Below, in pieces: positions 1 to 9,153 of a DNA stretch of 22,719 bases. Location of the stretch: positions 42,856 to 65,574 of the forward strand of contig DYCA01000008.1 of the NCBI GenBank assembly GCA_019418305.1, read 5' to 3'. The first letter of the stretch is position 1. Each line of letters begins with the position of its first letter. The notes beneath the pieces are model-generated. The model was not told where the DNA came from, did not search any database, and saw nothing but the letters and a program-made list of their open reading frames with translations. A program made the position numbers and the translations under genes. Source of the stretch: Clostridiales bacterium. GTDB taxonomy: Bacteria > Bacillota > Clostridia > Oscillospirales > Butyricicoccaceae.

Positions 1-53
1 ACCAGCAAAACGGCCAGCACGCCGATGATAATCAGCAAAGACTGCATTGCCAT
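1..53 (-). CDS. dctM: TRAP transporter large permease DctM, N-terminal fragment
   Basis: Only the first 17 codons are inside the window; they encode a start methionine followed at once by a hydrophobic stretch (MAMQSLLIIIGVLAVLLV), as expected for the first membrane helix of a TRAP large subunit. The start at 53 sits 3 bases after the dctQ stop and is preceded by a strong GGAGG about 10 bases upstream. Position directly after dctP and dctQ is the usual DctPQM order, and DctM is the ion-coupled translocation subunit of that transporter. The identification rests mainly on context because so little of the gene is visible. Confidence 0.85.
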   Translation of the reverse strand, partial: MAMQSLLIIIGVLAVLL

Positions 54-56
54 ATG

Positions 57-551
57 TTACGCCCCCTCCTTCTTTGCGTCCAAACCGGTACCCTTGCAGA
101 TATCCGCAATATTCAGGACGGTATAAATCATGTTCAGCACACCGCACAGCGGCATGACAACATAGAATACGCCGACCGCAACGCCCAGCGAAGAGGTCAT
201 CTGGCCCATTGCAAGCTGCGAAATCTGCACGCCGCCGTACACCAGAATAATCAGGGAGAACGCAAAGGCAATCAGCTCACCGAAAATGCCCAGCGCCTTC
301 TGCATCGCAGGGTTCATCTTCTCTACCAGAATCGGGATGTTCATGTGGCCGCGCTCGCCGGTGACCAGCGACGCGCCCAGAAGACTTGCCCAAGCAAACA
401 GATAGGAAACCAGCTCCTCCGACCAGGAGGACGGGTTTTTCAGAACGTAACGGGTGAATACCTGCCAGCAGGTCAGTACGACCATGGCGATAAAGCTCAC
501 GCCGGCCAGCACATTGAGCAATTTGGTCAGAATATTTCTGAGTGTTTTCAT
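57..551 (-). CDS. dctQ: TRAP transporter small permease DctQ
   Basis: A 164-residue protein with four hydrophobic segments (about residues 10-32, 46-64, 87-108 and 125-148), the size and topology of the TRAP small membrane subunit. The short motif SWSEELVSYLFAWASLLGA near residues 41-59 is the typical DctQ signature (family knowledge: W.EE..RY...W..ll G). DctQ forms the membrane complex with DctM and helps couple it to the periplasmic-type binding protein DctP. A GAGGAGG lies 9 bases before the start at 551. It lies between dctP (15 bases upstream) and dctM (3 bases downstream), so it is surely co-transcribed. The likely cargo, an acidic sugar, is inferred from the uronate genes beside it. 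Confidence 0.93.
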   Translation of the reverse strand: MKTLRNILTKLLNVLAGVSFIAMVVLTCWQVFTRYVLKNPSSWSEELVSYLFAWASLLGASLVTGERGHMNIPILVEKMNPAMQKALGIFGELIAFAFSLIILVYGGVQISQLAMGQMTSSLGVAVGVFYVVMPLCGVLNMIYTVLNIADICKGTGLDAKKEGA

Positions 552-566
552 GTGTTACGCACCTCC

Positions 567-1595
567 TCAAGACTCGGCCGACGGATACTGCTCGTTGTAC
601 ACCTGAATCGCGTCATAAATCGGCGCAAGATCCGGATACTGCGCGAGCATATCCTCGTGCATCGGTGCGCAGGCCTCCTGGAACGGCTTGGTGTCGGGGT
701 ACAGGAACTGCACGCCCTGCTCGTTTGCCGCACGGTCCTTCGCTGCCGCGACCGCATCGGTCCATTCCGCCCGCTGCACCTGATTGACCAGCTGGAAGCC
801 CTCTTCAAAGATGGCGCGCTCCTCCTCACTCAGACCATCGAGGAAGGCAATATTGCCGATTAGAATGTCCGGGATCATCTGGTGCATGTCGTAAGAGTAA
901 TATTTGCACACGTCGCCATGTCCGTTATCGGTCAGGGCCAGCTCGTTGTTTTCCGCGCCGTCGATAATCTTGCTCTGCAGCGCGGTATATACGTCGCCAA
1001 AGCCCATCGGTGTGGCCGATCCGCCCAGCAGGCTCATCATCTGCACGTTGGTCGGCGACTGCTGCACGCGAATCTTCAGACCCTTGAGGTCGGCAGGCGT
1101 CTCAATCGGCGTGCTGACCGTGTAGAAGTTGCGGGTACCGGCATCCAGCCATGTCACTGCCTCAAAACCCGCGTCCTTGGTGGACTCAAAAATCGGGCCG
1201 GTGATCGATTCGTCATCCATCGAAGCGTGATACGCCTCCGCGCTGGCGAACAGATACGGCAGGTTAAACAAGGTGTAATTCGTGCTGAAGGTTTCAAGCA
1301 GCGAGTTGGATGCTACACAGAAGTTGATTGCGCCGGTCTGTGTCAGCTGCACCATCTCGTTCTGCGAACCGAGCAGTTCGCTCGGAAACACCTCAACGTC
1401 ATACTTATCGCCGAGCTTGCTTTCAATAAATTCTTCAAATGCTACCAGTGCAATATGGGTGGGGTGATTGGTCGACTGGTTATGCCCGATTCGGATGATT
1501 GTTCTGCCATCCGAGCCCTGACCGCAGCCGGTCAGTACAGCCGCTGACATCACCGTTGCCAGCGCGAGCGCCAGCACTTTTTTGAAGGTTTTCAT
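567..1595 (-). CDS. dctP: TRAP transporter solute-binding lipoprotein DctP
   Basis: From the start at 1595 the protein is 342 residues: a basic N-terminus, a hydrophobic core and the lipobox LTGC with the acylated cysteine at residue 24, so it is a membrane-tethered extracellular binding protein. An in-frame ATG at 1619 would add eight residues in front of the signal peptide; AGGAGG at 1608-1613 (12 bases before 1595) and the signal-peptide layout favour 1595. DctP-family features are seen: the N-terminal IRIGHNQ strand, the GLKIRVQQSP segment carrying the conserved arginine that binds the substrate carboxylate, and DVYTALQSKIIDGAENN after it. It follows uxuA by about 60 bases, and the neighbours UxaC and UxuA suggest a hexuronate such as glucuronate as ligand. 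Specificity cannot be read directly from the sequence. Confidence 0.94.
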   Translation of the reverse strand: MKTFKKVLALALATVMSAAVLTGCGQGSDGRTIIRIGHNQSTNHPTHIALVAFEEFIESKLGDKYDVEVFPSELLGSQNEMVQLTQTGAINFCVASNSLLETFSTNYTLFNLPYLFASAEAYHASMDDESITGPIFESTKDAGFEAVTWLDAGTRNFYTVSTPIETPADLKGLKIRVQQSPTNVQMMSLLGGSATPMGFGDVYTALQSKIIDGAENNELALTDNGHGDVCKYYSYDMHQMIPDILIGNIAFLDGLSEEERAIFEEGFQLVNQVQRAEWTDAVAAAKDRAANEQGVQFLYPDTKPFQEACAPMHEDMLAQYPDLAPIYDAIQVYNEQYPSAES

Positions 1596-1655
1596 CGTGC
1601 AGACGTTCCTCCTGTCCATTCTCTTTTATACTTTCACTTTTTCTTCGCTGTCCGC

Positions 1656-2705
<1,050 letters not shown>

Positions 2706-2726
2706 ATATAATCCTCCTCAAATAAA

Positions 2727-4133
2727 TTACTGATTTAAACCAATGAACGTTTCCACATTGCGGAAGCAAATATCCTCAATCATGCCGCCGAGCAGGTTAT
2801 AATCGGCGGGCGCCATGCCGTCTGCAACCCAACTGCCCACCAGATTGCACAGAATACGGCGAAAATATTCGTGACGGGGATAGGACAGGAAGGAACGGGA
2901 GTCGGTCAGCATACCGATAAAGCGGCTGAGTACGCCGATGTTGGCAAGGCTCTTCATCTGCGCGATCATGCCGTCATAATGGTCGTTAAACCACCATGCC
3001 GAGCCAAACTGAATCTTTCCGGCAGCCGTTGCATCCTGGAAGCAGCCTGCTGCGGCAATCAGCTTGTCGTTATCCGCTGCATTGAGCGTATACAGCACGG
3101 TCTTGGGCAGCTTGTCCCGCACCGCCAGACGGTCGAGCAGTGCTGCCAGCGAAGCCGCGGCAATCGGGTCGCCGATGGCGTCGCCGCCGACATCCGCGCC
3201 AAGCGCACGGTACAGCTTGGTGTTCAGGTTGCGAATCGCGCCCATGTGCAGCTGCATCGCCCAGCCGCGGTCCGCGTACTGCTCGCCGAGGAAGTCCATC
3301 ATGAGCGACTGGTGGGCTGCAACCTCATAGTCAAGCAGCGACTCGCCCGCCAGCGCCTTGCGCATAGCCTCCTCCGCCGCGCTTTCGTCCCAAACCGTAA
3401 AGTCCGGCGAACCGAAGGAGTGGTCGGACAGCCGGCAGCCGACCTGCGCAAAGTATTCCACACGCTGCGCCAGCGCCTGCTTGACGTCGTCAATCGTGCG
3501 GATCAGAATGTTGGCCGCCGCGCCCAGCTTCTGCAAATACACCGGATAGCCGGGATCGACGATGTTGAGCGCCTTTTCCGGCCGGAAGGTCGGCAGCACC
3601 TTAACCGCAAAGCCCGTATCCGCCGCCAGCTTTTTGTGCCACTGCAAATCGTCAATCGGGTCATCCGTGGTGCAGAGCGCGCGCACATTGCTCTCCATAA
3701 TCAGCGAACGAGAGGAGCCCGCCGGACTTTGCAGCTTGGCGTTGGCCTTGTCCCAAATGGCATCCGCCGTGGTCGGGTCGAGCAGATCGTCAATGCCGAA
3801 AAAGCGAATCAGTTCCAGATGCGACCAGTGATAGATCGGATTGCCGATCAGGCGGGGCATCACCTCCGCATAGCGGTCGAACTTTTCACGGCCGGGCGCA
3901 TCGCCGGTGATGCAGCGCTCGGGAACCGCGTTGGCACGCATCACGCGCCACTTATAATGGTCGCCGCCCAGCCATGCATGAGCCAAATCGTCAAAACGGA
4001 CATCCTCGTAAATCTCCTGCGGGTTGAGATGGCAGTGATAGTCGAAGATCGGCATTTTCTCTGCATGCTCATGATAGAGAATACGCGCTGCTTCGCTGTT
4101 CAGCAAAAAGTCGTCTCCAATAAAAGTTTTCAT
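2727..4133 (-). CDS. uxaC: Glucuronate (uronate) isomerase
   Basis: A 468-residue protein of normal length for UxaC, the amidohydrolase-fold enzyme that converts D-glucuronate to D-fructuronate (and galacturonate to tagaturonate) in the cytosol. The metal-binding FDYHCHLNP signature is at residues 30-38 (H33, H35), followed by the HYKWRVMRANAV block typical of the family and by the C-terminal segment DSRSFLSYPRHEYFRRI. AAAGGAG lies 8 bases before the start. It is the first gene of the leftward operon and faces the AraC regulator across 184 bases, so it is probably the directly regulated gene. Nothing indicates damage or transfer. Confidence 0.97.
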   Translation of the reverse strand: MKTFIGDDFLLNSEAARILYHEHAEKMPIFDYHCHLNPQEIYEDVRFDDLAHAWLGGDHYKWRVMRANAVPERCITGDAPGREKFDRYAEVMPRLIGNPIYHWSHLELIRFFGIDDLLDPTTADAIWDKANAKLQSPAGSSRSLIMESNVRALCTTDDPIDDLQWHKKLAADTGFAVKVLPTFRPEKALNIVDPGYPVYLQKLGAAANILIRTIDDVKQALAQRVEYFAQVGCRLSDHSFGSPDFTVWDESAAEEAMRKALAGESLLDYEVAAHQSLMMDFLGEQYADRGWAMQLHMGAIRNLNTKLYRALGADVGGDAIGDPIAAASLAALLDRLAVRDKLPKTVLYTLNAADNDKLIAAAGCFQDATAAGKIQFGSAWWFNDHYDGMIAQMKSLANIGVLSRFIGMLTDSRSFLSYPRHEYFRRILCNLVGSWVADGMAPADYNLLGGMIEDICFRNVETFIGLNQ

Positions 4134-4171
4134 GTTCCTTTCTCCTTTGCTGATTCGGATAAGTAACGTGG

Positions 4172-4188
4172 ATGGAAATGCATTCCAT
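4172..4188. repeat. Inverted repeat in the uxaC leader, possible operator
   Basis: ATGGAA and TTCCAT form perfect 6-base arms around a 5-base centre. It lies 39 bases upstream of the uxaC start, between the gene and its probable promoter. A repressor or activator site is possible but no family can be assigned from the sequence. Confidence 0.35.
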
Positions 4189-4222
4189 GTTTGCGTTTCT
4201 TTGTTTCTGGTTTTAGTTTACA

Positions 4223-4281
4223 GCAATTATTGCGCTATATCTTGGTGTTTCATGCTTGAAATGTAGTAAAAATTGCTATAT
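4223..4281. promoter_or_regulatory. Candidate regulator-binding repeats in the uxaC/araC divergent region
   Basis: Three kinds of symmetry are seen. GCAAT-T-ATTGC (4223-4233) is a perfect palindrome. TTTCA-TGCT-TGAAA (4248-4261) is an inverted repeat that overlaps the -35 box of the regulator promoter. A near-direct repeat, ATTGCGCTATAT (4229-4240) and ATTGCTATAT (4272-4281), has starts 43 bases apart, close to four helical turns, and the second copy overlaps the -10 box. AraC-family proteins typically bind direct half-sites, so the last pair is the best candidate for autoregulation and uxaC activation. I could not find a convincing -35/-10 pair for uxaC itself, which fits an activator-dependent promoter. 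Confidence 0.4.
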
Positions 4282-4284
4282 AAT
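4256..4284 (+). promoter_or_regulatory. Sigma-A promoter of the AraC-family regulator
   Basis: TTGAAA at 4256-4261 and TATAAT at 4279-4284 are separated by exactly 17 bases. The transcript would begin near 4291, about 27 bases before the TTG start at 4318. This placement also argues against the upstream in-frame TTG at 4273, which lies inside the promoter. Confidence 0.8.
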
Positions 4285-4317
4285 ATAAATGTACACAATA
4301 TTGCGAGGTTGATTTTA

Positions 4318-5178
4318 TTGAATGTACACAAAGAAGAATTTACACTGCGGCAGTTCATGGAAGAGAAAGATTTTGAATTCCACCACTACCTTGACCATAT
4401 TCCGCCGAATGTGGAATTTCACGAGCATCCGTTCTATGAAATCTTCTTTTTCCTGTCCGGAAATGTCAATTACATCATTGAAGGCCGCACCTATCAGCTG
4501 CGTCCGGGCGATATTCTGCTGACCAGCAGCCGCGATATTCACCGTCCGGTTATCACCCCCGGCAAACCATATGAGCGCTATGTCATCTGGATGGAGGATG
4601 ACTTTTTCGCGCGCTTTCAGGATTGGGGCGATGACCTTTCCGCCTGTTTTAACGACACGGCCCGCAAGAAATACCAGCTTATCCGACCGGACAGCCATTT
4701 GCTTGCCCGTCTCAAGCAGCATGGCGCCTATATGGCGCAAATCAAAGCCGAGCAGCATTTCGGCAGCCGGACCTTGCTGTATGCCTGCCTGCTGGAATTT
4801 CTGGTGTACCTCAACCGCGCGTATTTTGACACGCCGGACTCCATTCGGCATGACATTACGGAAAATGAAAAAATCAATCAGATTGTGGCCTATATCAACG
4901 ATAATTTGACCGAAAACCTGTCGCTTGACCACCTCGCAAGTACCTTTTATATCAGTAAATATTATCTCAGCAATCAGTTCAAGCAGTATACCGGCCTGAC
5001 GCTCTATCAGTTCATTATGAAAAAACGCCTGACCGTTGCGCGCAACATGCTGCGCACCGGTGTGCCTGTCACCGACGCCTGTATGCGCTGTGGCTTTAAC
5101 GATTATTCCAACTTTCTCAAGGCTTTCAAGCGTGAGTTTGGACATAATCCGAGCGACTATATCAAGCATCTGCAGTAA
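4318..5178 (+). CDS. AraC-family transcriptional regulator, probable hexuronate sensor
   Basis: From the TTG at 4318 the protein has 286 residues, the usual length of two-domain AraC regulators. An N-terminal cupin-like sensor (about residues 19-95, with HEHPFYEIFFFLSG and LRPGDILL) is followed by a helical linker and a C-terminal double helix-turn-helix (about 182-286) with the family signature around CGFNDYSNFLKAFKREFGHNP. I chose TTG 4318 because GAGG sits 9 bases upstream at 4305-4308 and because the -10 box at 4279-4284 lies downstream of the alternative TTG at 4273. The gene is divergent from uxaC, so it most likely senses a uronate and activates the uxaC-uxuA-dctPQM operon; that role is inference. 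It ends at a terminator shared with moaC. Confidence 0.93.
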   Translation: MNVHKEEFTLRQFMEEKDFEFHHYLDHIPPNVEFHEHPFYEIFFFLSGNVNYIIEGRTYQLRPGDILLTSSRDIHRPVITPGKPYERYVIWMEDDFFARFQDWGDDLSACFNDTARKKYQLIRPDSHLLARLKQHGAYMAQIKAEQHFGSRTLLYACLLEFLVYLNRAYFDTPDSIRHDITENEKINQIVAYINDNLTENLSLDHLASTFYISKYYLSNQFKQYTGLTLYQFIMKKRLTVARNMLRTGVPVTDACMRCGFNDYSNFLKAFKREFGHNPSDYIKHLQ

Positions 5179-5215
5179 TTGCCCAAAATATTGCACATTT
5201 TTATCCGAAACACCA

Positions 5216-5254
5216 AAAACAGCCGGATCGTATCAGATACGATCCGGCTGTTTT
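5216..5254. terminator. Bidirectional intrinsic terminator between araC-type regulator and moaC
   Basis: A perfect inverted repeat centred on 5235: AGCCGGATCGTATC pairs with its complement, extended by a C-G pair and four A-T pairs. Both strands read a T run after the GC-rich stem (TTTT at 5251-5254 on plus, TTTTT on minus), so it can stop both convergent genes. Confidence 0.9.
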
Positions 5255-5286
5255 ACTGCCTTCCGAAACTGCAGCACGCCGCATAC

Positions 5287-5772
5287 CTATTCTGTTTTTT
5301 CCGCTTCCCTGACAAAATGCCCGGACTTACCGCCCGTTTTTTCCAGCAGGCAGATATTCTGTATTACCATACCGCGGTCCACCGCTTTGCACATGTCATA
5401 AACCGTCAATGCGGCCACGCTTGCGGCTGTCAACGCCTCCATCTCAATCCCGGTTTTCCAATCACACCGCAGCGTCGCTTTCACCAGCACATGCGCCGGT
5501 TCTCGGGCTTCAAAATCGATTGTAACCGCATCTATCGGCAGCGGGTGACACATGGGAATCAATTCAAACGTCCGTTTTGCTGCCATAATGCCTGCAATAC
5601 GCGCGCAAGAAAAAACATCGCCTTTGGGTATTTCCCCGTTGCATATCATGGCAAGCGTTTCCGCCTGCATAGCGATTTCCGCCTGCGCCACCGCCATGCG
5701 GGCTGTGATCGGCTTCTTTCCAACGTCAACCATATGCGCATTGCCCTTAGCATCCAAATGCGATAACTGCAT
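5287..5772 (-). CDS. moaC: Cyclic pyranopterin monophosphate synthase MoaC
   Basis: A 161-residue protein with all hallmarks of MoaC, which converts the MoaA product into cyclic pyranopterin monophosphate, the first stable intermediate of molybdenum cofactor synthesis. Visible are MCHPLP (74-79), GIEMEAL (108-114), DMCKAVD (126-132) and KTGGKSG (145-151); H76, D126 and K129 fit the known catalytic positions of the E. coli enzyme. A start at 5772 is preferred: AAGGGAAG precedes it at good distance, and the upstream in-frame GTG at 5799 lies within a hairpin. No other cofactor gene is next to it, so the rest of the pathway must lie elsewhere. It is 120 bases downstream of the acetyltransferase gene and may have its own promoter. 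Confidence 0.97.
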   Translation of the reverse strand: MQLSHLDAKGNAHMVDVGKKPITARMAVAQAEIAMQAETLAMICNGEIPKGDVFSCARIAGIMAAKRTFELIPMCHPLPIDAVTIDFEAREPAHVLVKATLRCDWKTGIEMEALTAASVAALTVYDMCKAVDRGMVIQNICLLEKTGGKSGHFVREAEKTE

Positions 5773-5795
5773 GTTTTCTCTTCCCTTCTGTAAAT

Positions 5796-5824
5796 CCACC
5801 CCTGCGGCTCAGCCGCCGGGGTGG
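5796..5824 (-). other. GC-rich hairpin in the moaC leader
   Basis: Fourteen-base arms with one mismatch (5803/5817) form a very stable stem-loop centred on 5810, 24 bases upstream of the moaC start. There is no T run after it on the minus strand, so it is not a typical terminator. It may be an mRNA-stabilising or attenuating element, or a processing site between the acetyltransferase gene and moaC. It is too small for the known molybdenum-cofactor riboswitch. Confidence 0.45.
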
Positions 5825-5892
5825 TATCTATTTTACCAAAGGGAACACAAATGCACAATAGTCCGAGGGCCAATCCGCCGTGTCGGATGCCC

Positions 5893-6447
5893 TTATGCCT
5901 GCCGACGGACCTTGCGGATTACCTTTGCCGGTACGCCGCCGACCATAGTATCTGGCGGCACATCCTTGGTCACCACCGCGCCCGCAGCAATAATGGCGCC
6001 GTCTCCTATTGTCACACCTGCCACGACGGTCACATTTGCGCCAATCCAAACATTTTTGCCAATCACAATCGGAGCAGGATGCAGGATATGCCGCAAATCC
6101 GGGTCCTCATCGTGATTGAGCGTCGCCAAAACGACGTTATGCCCGATGAGCGTCCCGTCACCGATTTCGATGCCGCCCTGATCCTGAAAATGACAGCCGG
6201 TATTGATAAATACATTTTTCCCTACGCGAATATTCTTTCCGTAATCCGTATGAAACGGCGGAAACAGGCAGAAGGTTTCCTCCTCCGGCTGACAAATCAG
6301 TTCAAAAAAACGACGGCGAACCTCTGCCGGTTCAAAATAGCTGCCGTTCAATTCCATCGTCAGGCGCAGAGCGCGCTGCGATGCCGCACGCATCGCCTCC
6401 GGGTCGTCCAGACCCTTTTCAATTTCGTTCCGATCCGCGATATTCAT
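5893..6447 (-). CDS. Sugar O-acetyltransferase, maltose/galactoside acetyltransferase family
   Basis: A 184-residue protein of the Maa/LacA/NodL group: an N-terminal helical region with the [10 protein letters not shown] segment, then a left-handed beta helix with hexapeptide repeats ([43 protein letters not shown]) and the closing [11 protein letters not shown] motif. The catalytic histidine is most likely the one in TLNHDEDP. It would transfer acetyl from acetyl-CoA to a sugar hydroxyl in the cytoplasm; the sugar cannot be told. The start at 6447 was chosen over the ATG at 6465 because AAGGGG lies 7 bases before it. It has its own promoter at 6475-6503 and no clear functional link to its neighbours. 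Confidence 0.93.
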   Translation of the reverse strand: MNIADRNEIEKGLDDPEAMRAASQRALRLTMELNGSYFEPAEVRRRFFELICQPEEETFCLFPPFHTDYGKNIRVGKNVFINTGCHFQDQGGIEIGDGTLIGHNVVLATLNHDEDPDLRHILHPAPIVIGKNVWIGANVTVVAGVTIGDGAIIAAGAVVTKDVPPDTMVGGVPAKVIRKVRRQA

Positions 6448-6474
6448 TTGCTCGCCCCTTATCATTTTTCTTTT

Positions 6475-6503
6475 ATTGTATGCCAGCGATAGGCAAATAG
6501 CAA
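6475..6503 (-). promoter_or_regulatory. Promoter of the sugar O-acetyltransferase gene
   Basis: Read on the minus strand: TTGCTA at 6503-6498 and TACAAT at 6480-6475 with a 17-base spacer, about 28 bases upstream of the start at 6447. Confidence 0.65.
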
Positions 6504-6582
6504 ATACTTATAATAACGATTCTTACATGCTCAAAAGGCATATTATTCTCAATGACATAACATCCGGGGACTTTGTACCATG

Positions 6583-7005
6583 TTATCTCTGCACAGGGAC
6601 CCCCATCTGCTCCAATGCGTCCAATGTGTCCTTAACGGGCATTGTATTGAGCGCATAAACCATTCCGTCCTTTGCCTGAATCTTGACACGTATGCCCGCC
6701 GTATGAATCGCCGCCTCAATATCGGCCTTTTCCAGAGCAAAATCCACTTTGTCACCAGAGGTTCGGGTATATACCACCCGCTGATTTGTGATGTCCAGCA
6801 CTCCATGCGGAATACGGTATTTGTTGAGGTAAACCTTTTTCTGCATCCAGACAACATGAGTTGCCAAGATGGGAACTTCACCATTTCGCATTGTAATTTG
6901 GGGAGTCGTCTTTGAACGAAACGCGCCTTTTTTCGCCATCACAATAATGAATATCACTACCGCTACGATCAGCAGAAAGGGAATAACAAGTGTAAAAAGA
7001 TACAT
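6583..7005 (-). CDS. Small membrane-anchored protein with a PH-like (bPH/GRAM-like) domain
   Basis: A 140-residue protein with one hydrophobic N-terminal helix (about residues 3-23) followed by a basic turn and a soluble domain. The domain pattern HGVLDITNQRVVYTR, then a short acidic strand and an alternating IRVKIQAKDGMVYAL strand, resembles bacterial PH/GRAM-like domains (G.L.lTNqRl.. followed by strands); this is by eye and uncertain. The start at 7005 is preferred over 7011 because GGAG is 8 bases upstream. It is the last gene of the five-gene membrane locus, 62 bases after the 280-residue protein. Function unknown; such domains often sit on the inner face of the membrane and mediate assembly. 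Confidence 0.75.
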   Translation of the reverse strand: MYLFTLVIPFLLIVAVVIFIIVMAKKGAFRSKTTPQITMRNGEVPILATHVVWMQKKVYLNKYRIPHGVLDITNQRVVYTRTSGDKVDFALEKADIEAAIHTAGIRVKIQAKDGMVYALNTMPVKDTLDALEQMGVPVQR

Positions 7006-7067
7006 AATCATTTCTCCATTTTCGTTTATCTTGGTTGCAGCACAGTACAACCTGTCACCCAAAGGGA

Positions 7068-7910
7068 TTACTGCATCAGCAGATAGGCTCCCACAGCCTC
7101 TATGAGTACCACAATGGCGCTGATTTTTGGAATCTGTTTTTTTGCAATCATCCGCCCGAACAAGAGCAGCGAAATTGCAAAGCAGGCCAGAACAATGGGA
7201 AGATTGTTCGCTGGCGTAAGCAGAACGCCAAAAATGCCGGCGCAAGCGGCATATGTGCCATATTGACTGCACTCTTCTTTTAACCGGCCTGCCTCCAGCT
7301 CCTCCGGAGTCAGATTGCAAGCGATGCGAGCCATATTTTCAGCGACTTTCAAAGCTCTGTCACAGGCCGTTTCCTGCATAAGGTCAAAGGGATAAAACGA
7401 GTTTTTCCGGAAACAGAACGGCGTTAAATCCATGTCTATATCCCGCTTGCGGCCGTCTAACTCCAGCAGGAAGTTGACGGTCAGCGTTTTCCCGCGCGTT
7501 CCGGTCAAGCTTATCTGCCTTACGGCATCAGCCGTAAACTGGACCGGCTCTCCCAGTTCATAATGCCGCTTTCTCTTGTCATAGGCCATCGGTATCATCC
7601 ACAAGGAGTCCCCGTCCACGACAAACACTCTGGGATAATAGGTACTGCTTAAAACCGTTATCTTGCTGCCGCCGCTGGCCGAGCTTTCCCGATGCAGGGA
7701 GAAAACCACCGTATCGTCATTGGCCTGAGGCAGCAATTGCCGCACGCGGGCTACCAATTCCCGACGGTCCGTTCCCTCCTGCGCCCGTTTTCGCCGCAAC
7801 ACCCGTTTCAACCAGATAATCGGACCGACTTCATAAGCCCTTGCCAGCAGTGCCGATAAAAAAACAAGAATAATGAGTAAGGTTACAACCCCAGAAATTG
7901 TGATATCCAA
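7068..7910 (-). CDS. Uncharacterised membrane protein, hydrophobic at both ends
   Basis: A 280-residue protein not recognised as a named family. Residues about 4-24 form a membrane helix followed by a basic stretch (LKRVLRRKRAQ); residues about 50-200 are soluble and rich in beta-strand patterns, with a VFVVDGDSLWMIPM segment that again looks PH-like; the C-terminus has two to three hydrophobic segments (about 215-275). The start is TTG at 7910, supported by AGGAG 6 bases upstream. A 178-base gap separates it from the upstream gene; I see no gene, promoter or terminator there. Its place in a row of membrane proteins suggests a part of one complex, but this is inference. Confidence 0.8.
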   Translation of the reverse strand: MDITISGVVTLLIILVFLSALLARAYEVGPIIWLKRVLRRKRAQEGTDRRELVARVRQLLPQANDDTVVFSLHRESSASGGSKITVLSSTYYPRVFVVDGDSLWMIPMAYDKRKRHYELGEPVQFTADAVRQISLTGTRGKTLTVNFLLELDGRKRDIDMDLTPFCFRKNSFYPFDLMQETACDRALKVAENMARIACNLTPEELEAGRLKEECSQYGTYAACAGIFGVLLTPANNLPIVLACFAISLLLFGRMIAKKQIPKISAIVVLIEAVGAYLLMQ

Positions 7911-8088
7911 ATCTTTTCTCCTTTTTCATCATTGGTACTTTCAGTCAGGATTCCCGTACACAACGCTTCCAGATGGAATGCAAAGGTTTGTTATCTCCGC
8001 TTTCCACCCATGCCGCCTGCAAGCTCTGGACGCTTTGTTCGGCGGCAAGCAGCCGGCAATCATAATCCTGCCATCGATATCATCGGTT

Positions 8089-9150
8089 TTATGCTGCATA
8101 GGTGATACCATAACAGTACGCCTGCCGGACAATACGCCCGTCATCCGTGCGGTAACCATGGTTCGGATGCTTTTCCGCAGCTACCGATGTCTCATACAAC
8201 TCCAGCACAGCATTGAATTCGTCCTTTTTGAGTGGATAGGGCAAGTCAAAACTCCGGGTCGGTATCTCTCCCGCCGCTACGCCGCCGCTGAGTACCTCGG
8301 AATACATCAAATCGAACAGCGCCTGCTGCTCTTGGGACAAGGCGGCATACCCTTCCACTTCATCACAGATGGGCACCGCCAAATCACCGTACAGCCAGCA
8401 TCCCGACGGCGCAGACAGTTCGGTTTCCGCCCCTCCGGTGCGCAGATTTCCGGCGGCGTCCGTGATGGTGAGGATCGTACCCGTTTCCGGCAGATAGGTC
8501 ACGGTATAGGATTCCTGCATCAGTTGGGTCTGGGAAAGCAAGGTCGCAGCGCACCGCAGGGAGTCCTCTGCCGAATCGTAATACACAAAACGCTTGTCGG
8601 GAACCGCTCTGACCCCATCACGCAGCTGGCGATCCACCAGCTGAAGCGGTCCCTCATAAACCGTGGGGTGACCGGTGCGATATGCCTCCAAATCCTGACC
8701 GGTCTCCTCAATCTGTCGGGGCAGCGCCGCTCGAAGCACTCCGCTGCCGAACAACAAGATAGACAGGCCGCATAAGGCAGCATAGACAATCCAAGGTGTG
8801 CCTTGCCGCGCGTGTTTCTCGCGGTCCAGCTCTTTGAGATAGAAGGCCTTGCGTTCCTCCTGTGTGGCAAACTCCGGCGGTCGGCTGTTTTGCCGCTGCC
8901 ATCGCGCGCGACGAACGCCGACCTGCTCGAGAATAAAGCACACGATCGGAACAACAGGGGCTGCGGTCAACAGCGCTGCGCGGATGATTGCTCCCAAGTG
9001 TTCGCCTTGAAGAACGGCTACTGCCGGATCACTCCCAAACTGCCAAAACACAGACTTCATCACAGAGGGAGCAATCAAGGCACAGACAGGCAGCACAACG
9101 GTCGAAGCCAAGGCCGGAAGCCACCATCTCCATTTTCTTTTTTTGTCCAC
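8089..9150 (-). CDS. Uncharacterised membrane protein with large C-terminal soluble domain
   Basis: A 353-residue protein of unknown function. Three hydrophobic segments (about residues 9-28, 55-74 and 117-138) occupy the first 140 residues, with a charged loop rich in R, E and K between the second and third. Residues 140-353 are soluble, with ITDAAGNLRTGG-type strands and an APSGCWLYGDLAVPICD segment. The GTG start at 9150 is supported by GGGAGG 8 bases upstream, inside the end of the preceding gene, whose stop is only 3 bases away, implying translational coupling. The layout of three helices then a soluble tail is shared with the 270-residue protein upstream, which may reflect a common complex or distant kinship. 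Confidence 0.8.
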   Translation of the reverse strand: MDKKRKWRWWLPALASTVVLPVCALIAPSVMKSVFWQFGSDPAVAVLQGEHLGAIIRAALLTAAPVVPIVCFILEQVGVRRARWQRQNSRPPEFATQEERKAFYLKELDREKHARQGTPWIVYAALCGLSILLFGSGVLRAALPRQIEETGQDLEAYRTGHPTVYEGPLQLVDRQLRDGVRAVPDKRFVYYDSAEDSLRCAATLLSQTQLMQESYTVTYLPETGTILTITDAAGNLRTGGAETELSAPSGCWLYGDLAVPICDEVEGYAALSQEQQALFDLMYSEVLSGGVAAGEIPTRSFDLPYPLKKDEFNAVLELYETSVAAEKHPNHGYRTDDGRIVRQAYCYGITYAA

Positions 9151-9153
9151 GGA

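Noticed and set aside
1596..1619. Longer N-terminus of DctP starting at 1619
   Set aside because: It would place eight residues before a well-formed lipoprotein signal peptide and would put the AGGAGG site inside the coding region.
4273..4317. Earlier TTG start of the AraC regulator
   Set aside because: The codon lies upstream of the -10 box of the apparent promoter and has no ribosome binding site.
5773..5892. Molybdenum-cofactor riboswitch before moaC
   Set aside because: Only a simple 29-base hairpin is visible; the space and structure do not fit the larger known motif.
6530..6583. ATAACAT/ATGTTAT inverted repeat after the 140-residue gene as a terminator
   Set aside because: A 7-base AT-rich stem with a 16-base loop and no T run; not convincing.
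7911..8088. Small gene in the gap between the 353- and 280-residue genes
   Set aside because: The only open frame overlaps the end of the upstream gene in another frame and has no ribosome binding site or protein-like composition.
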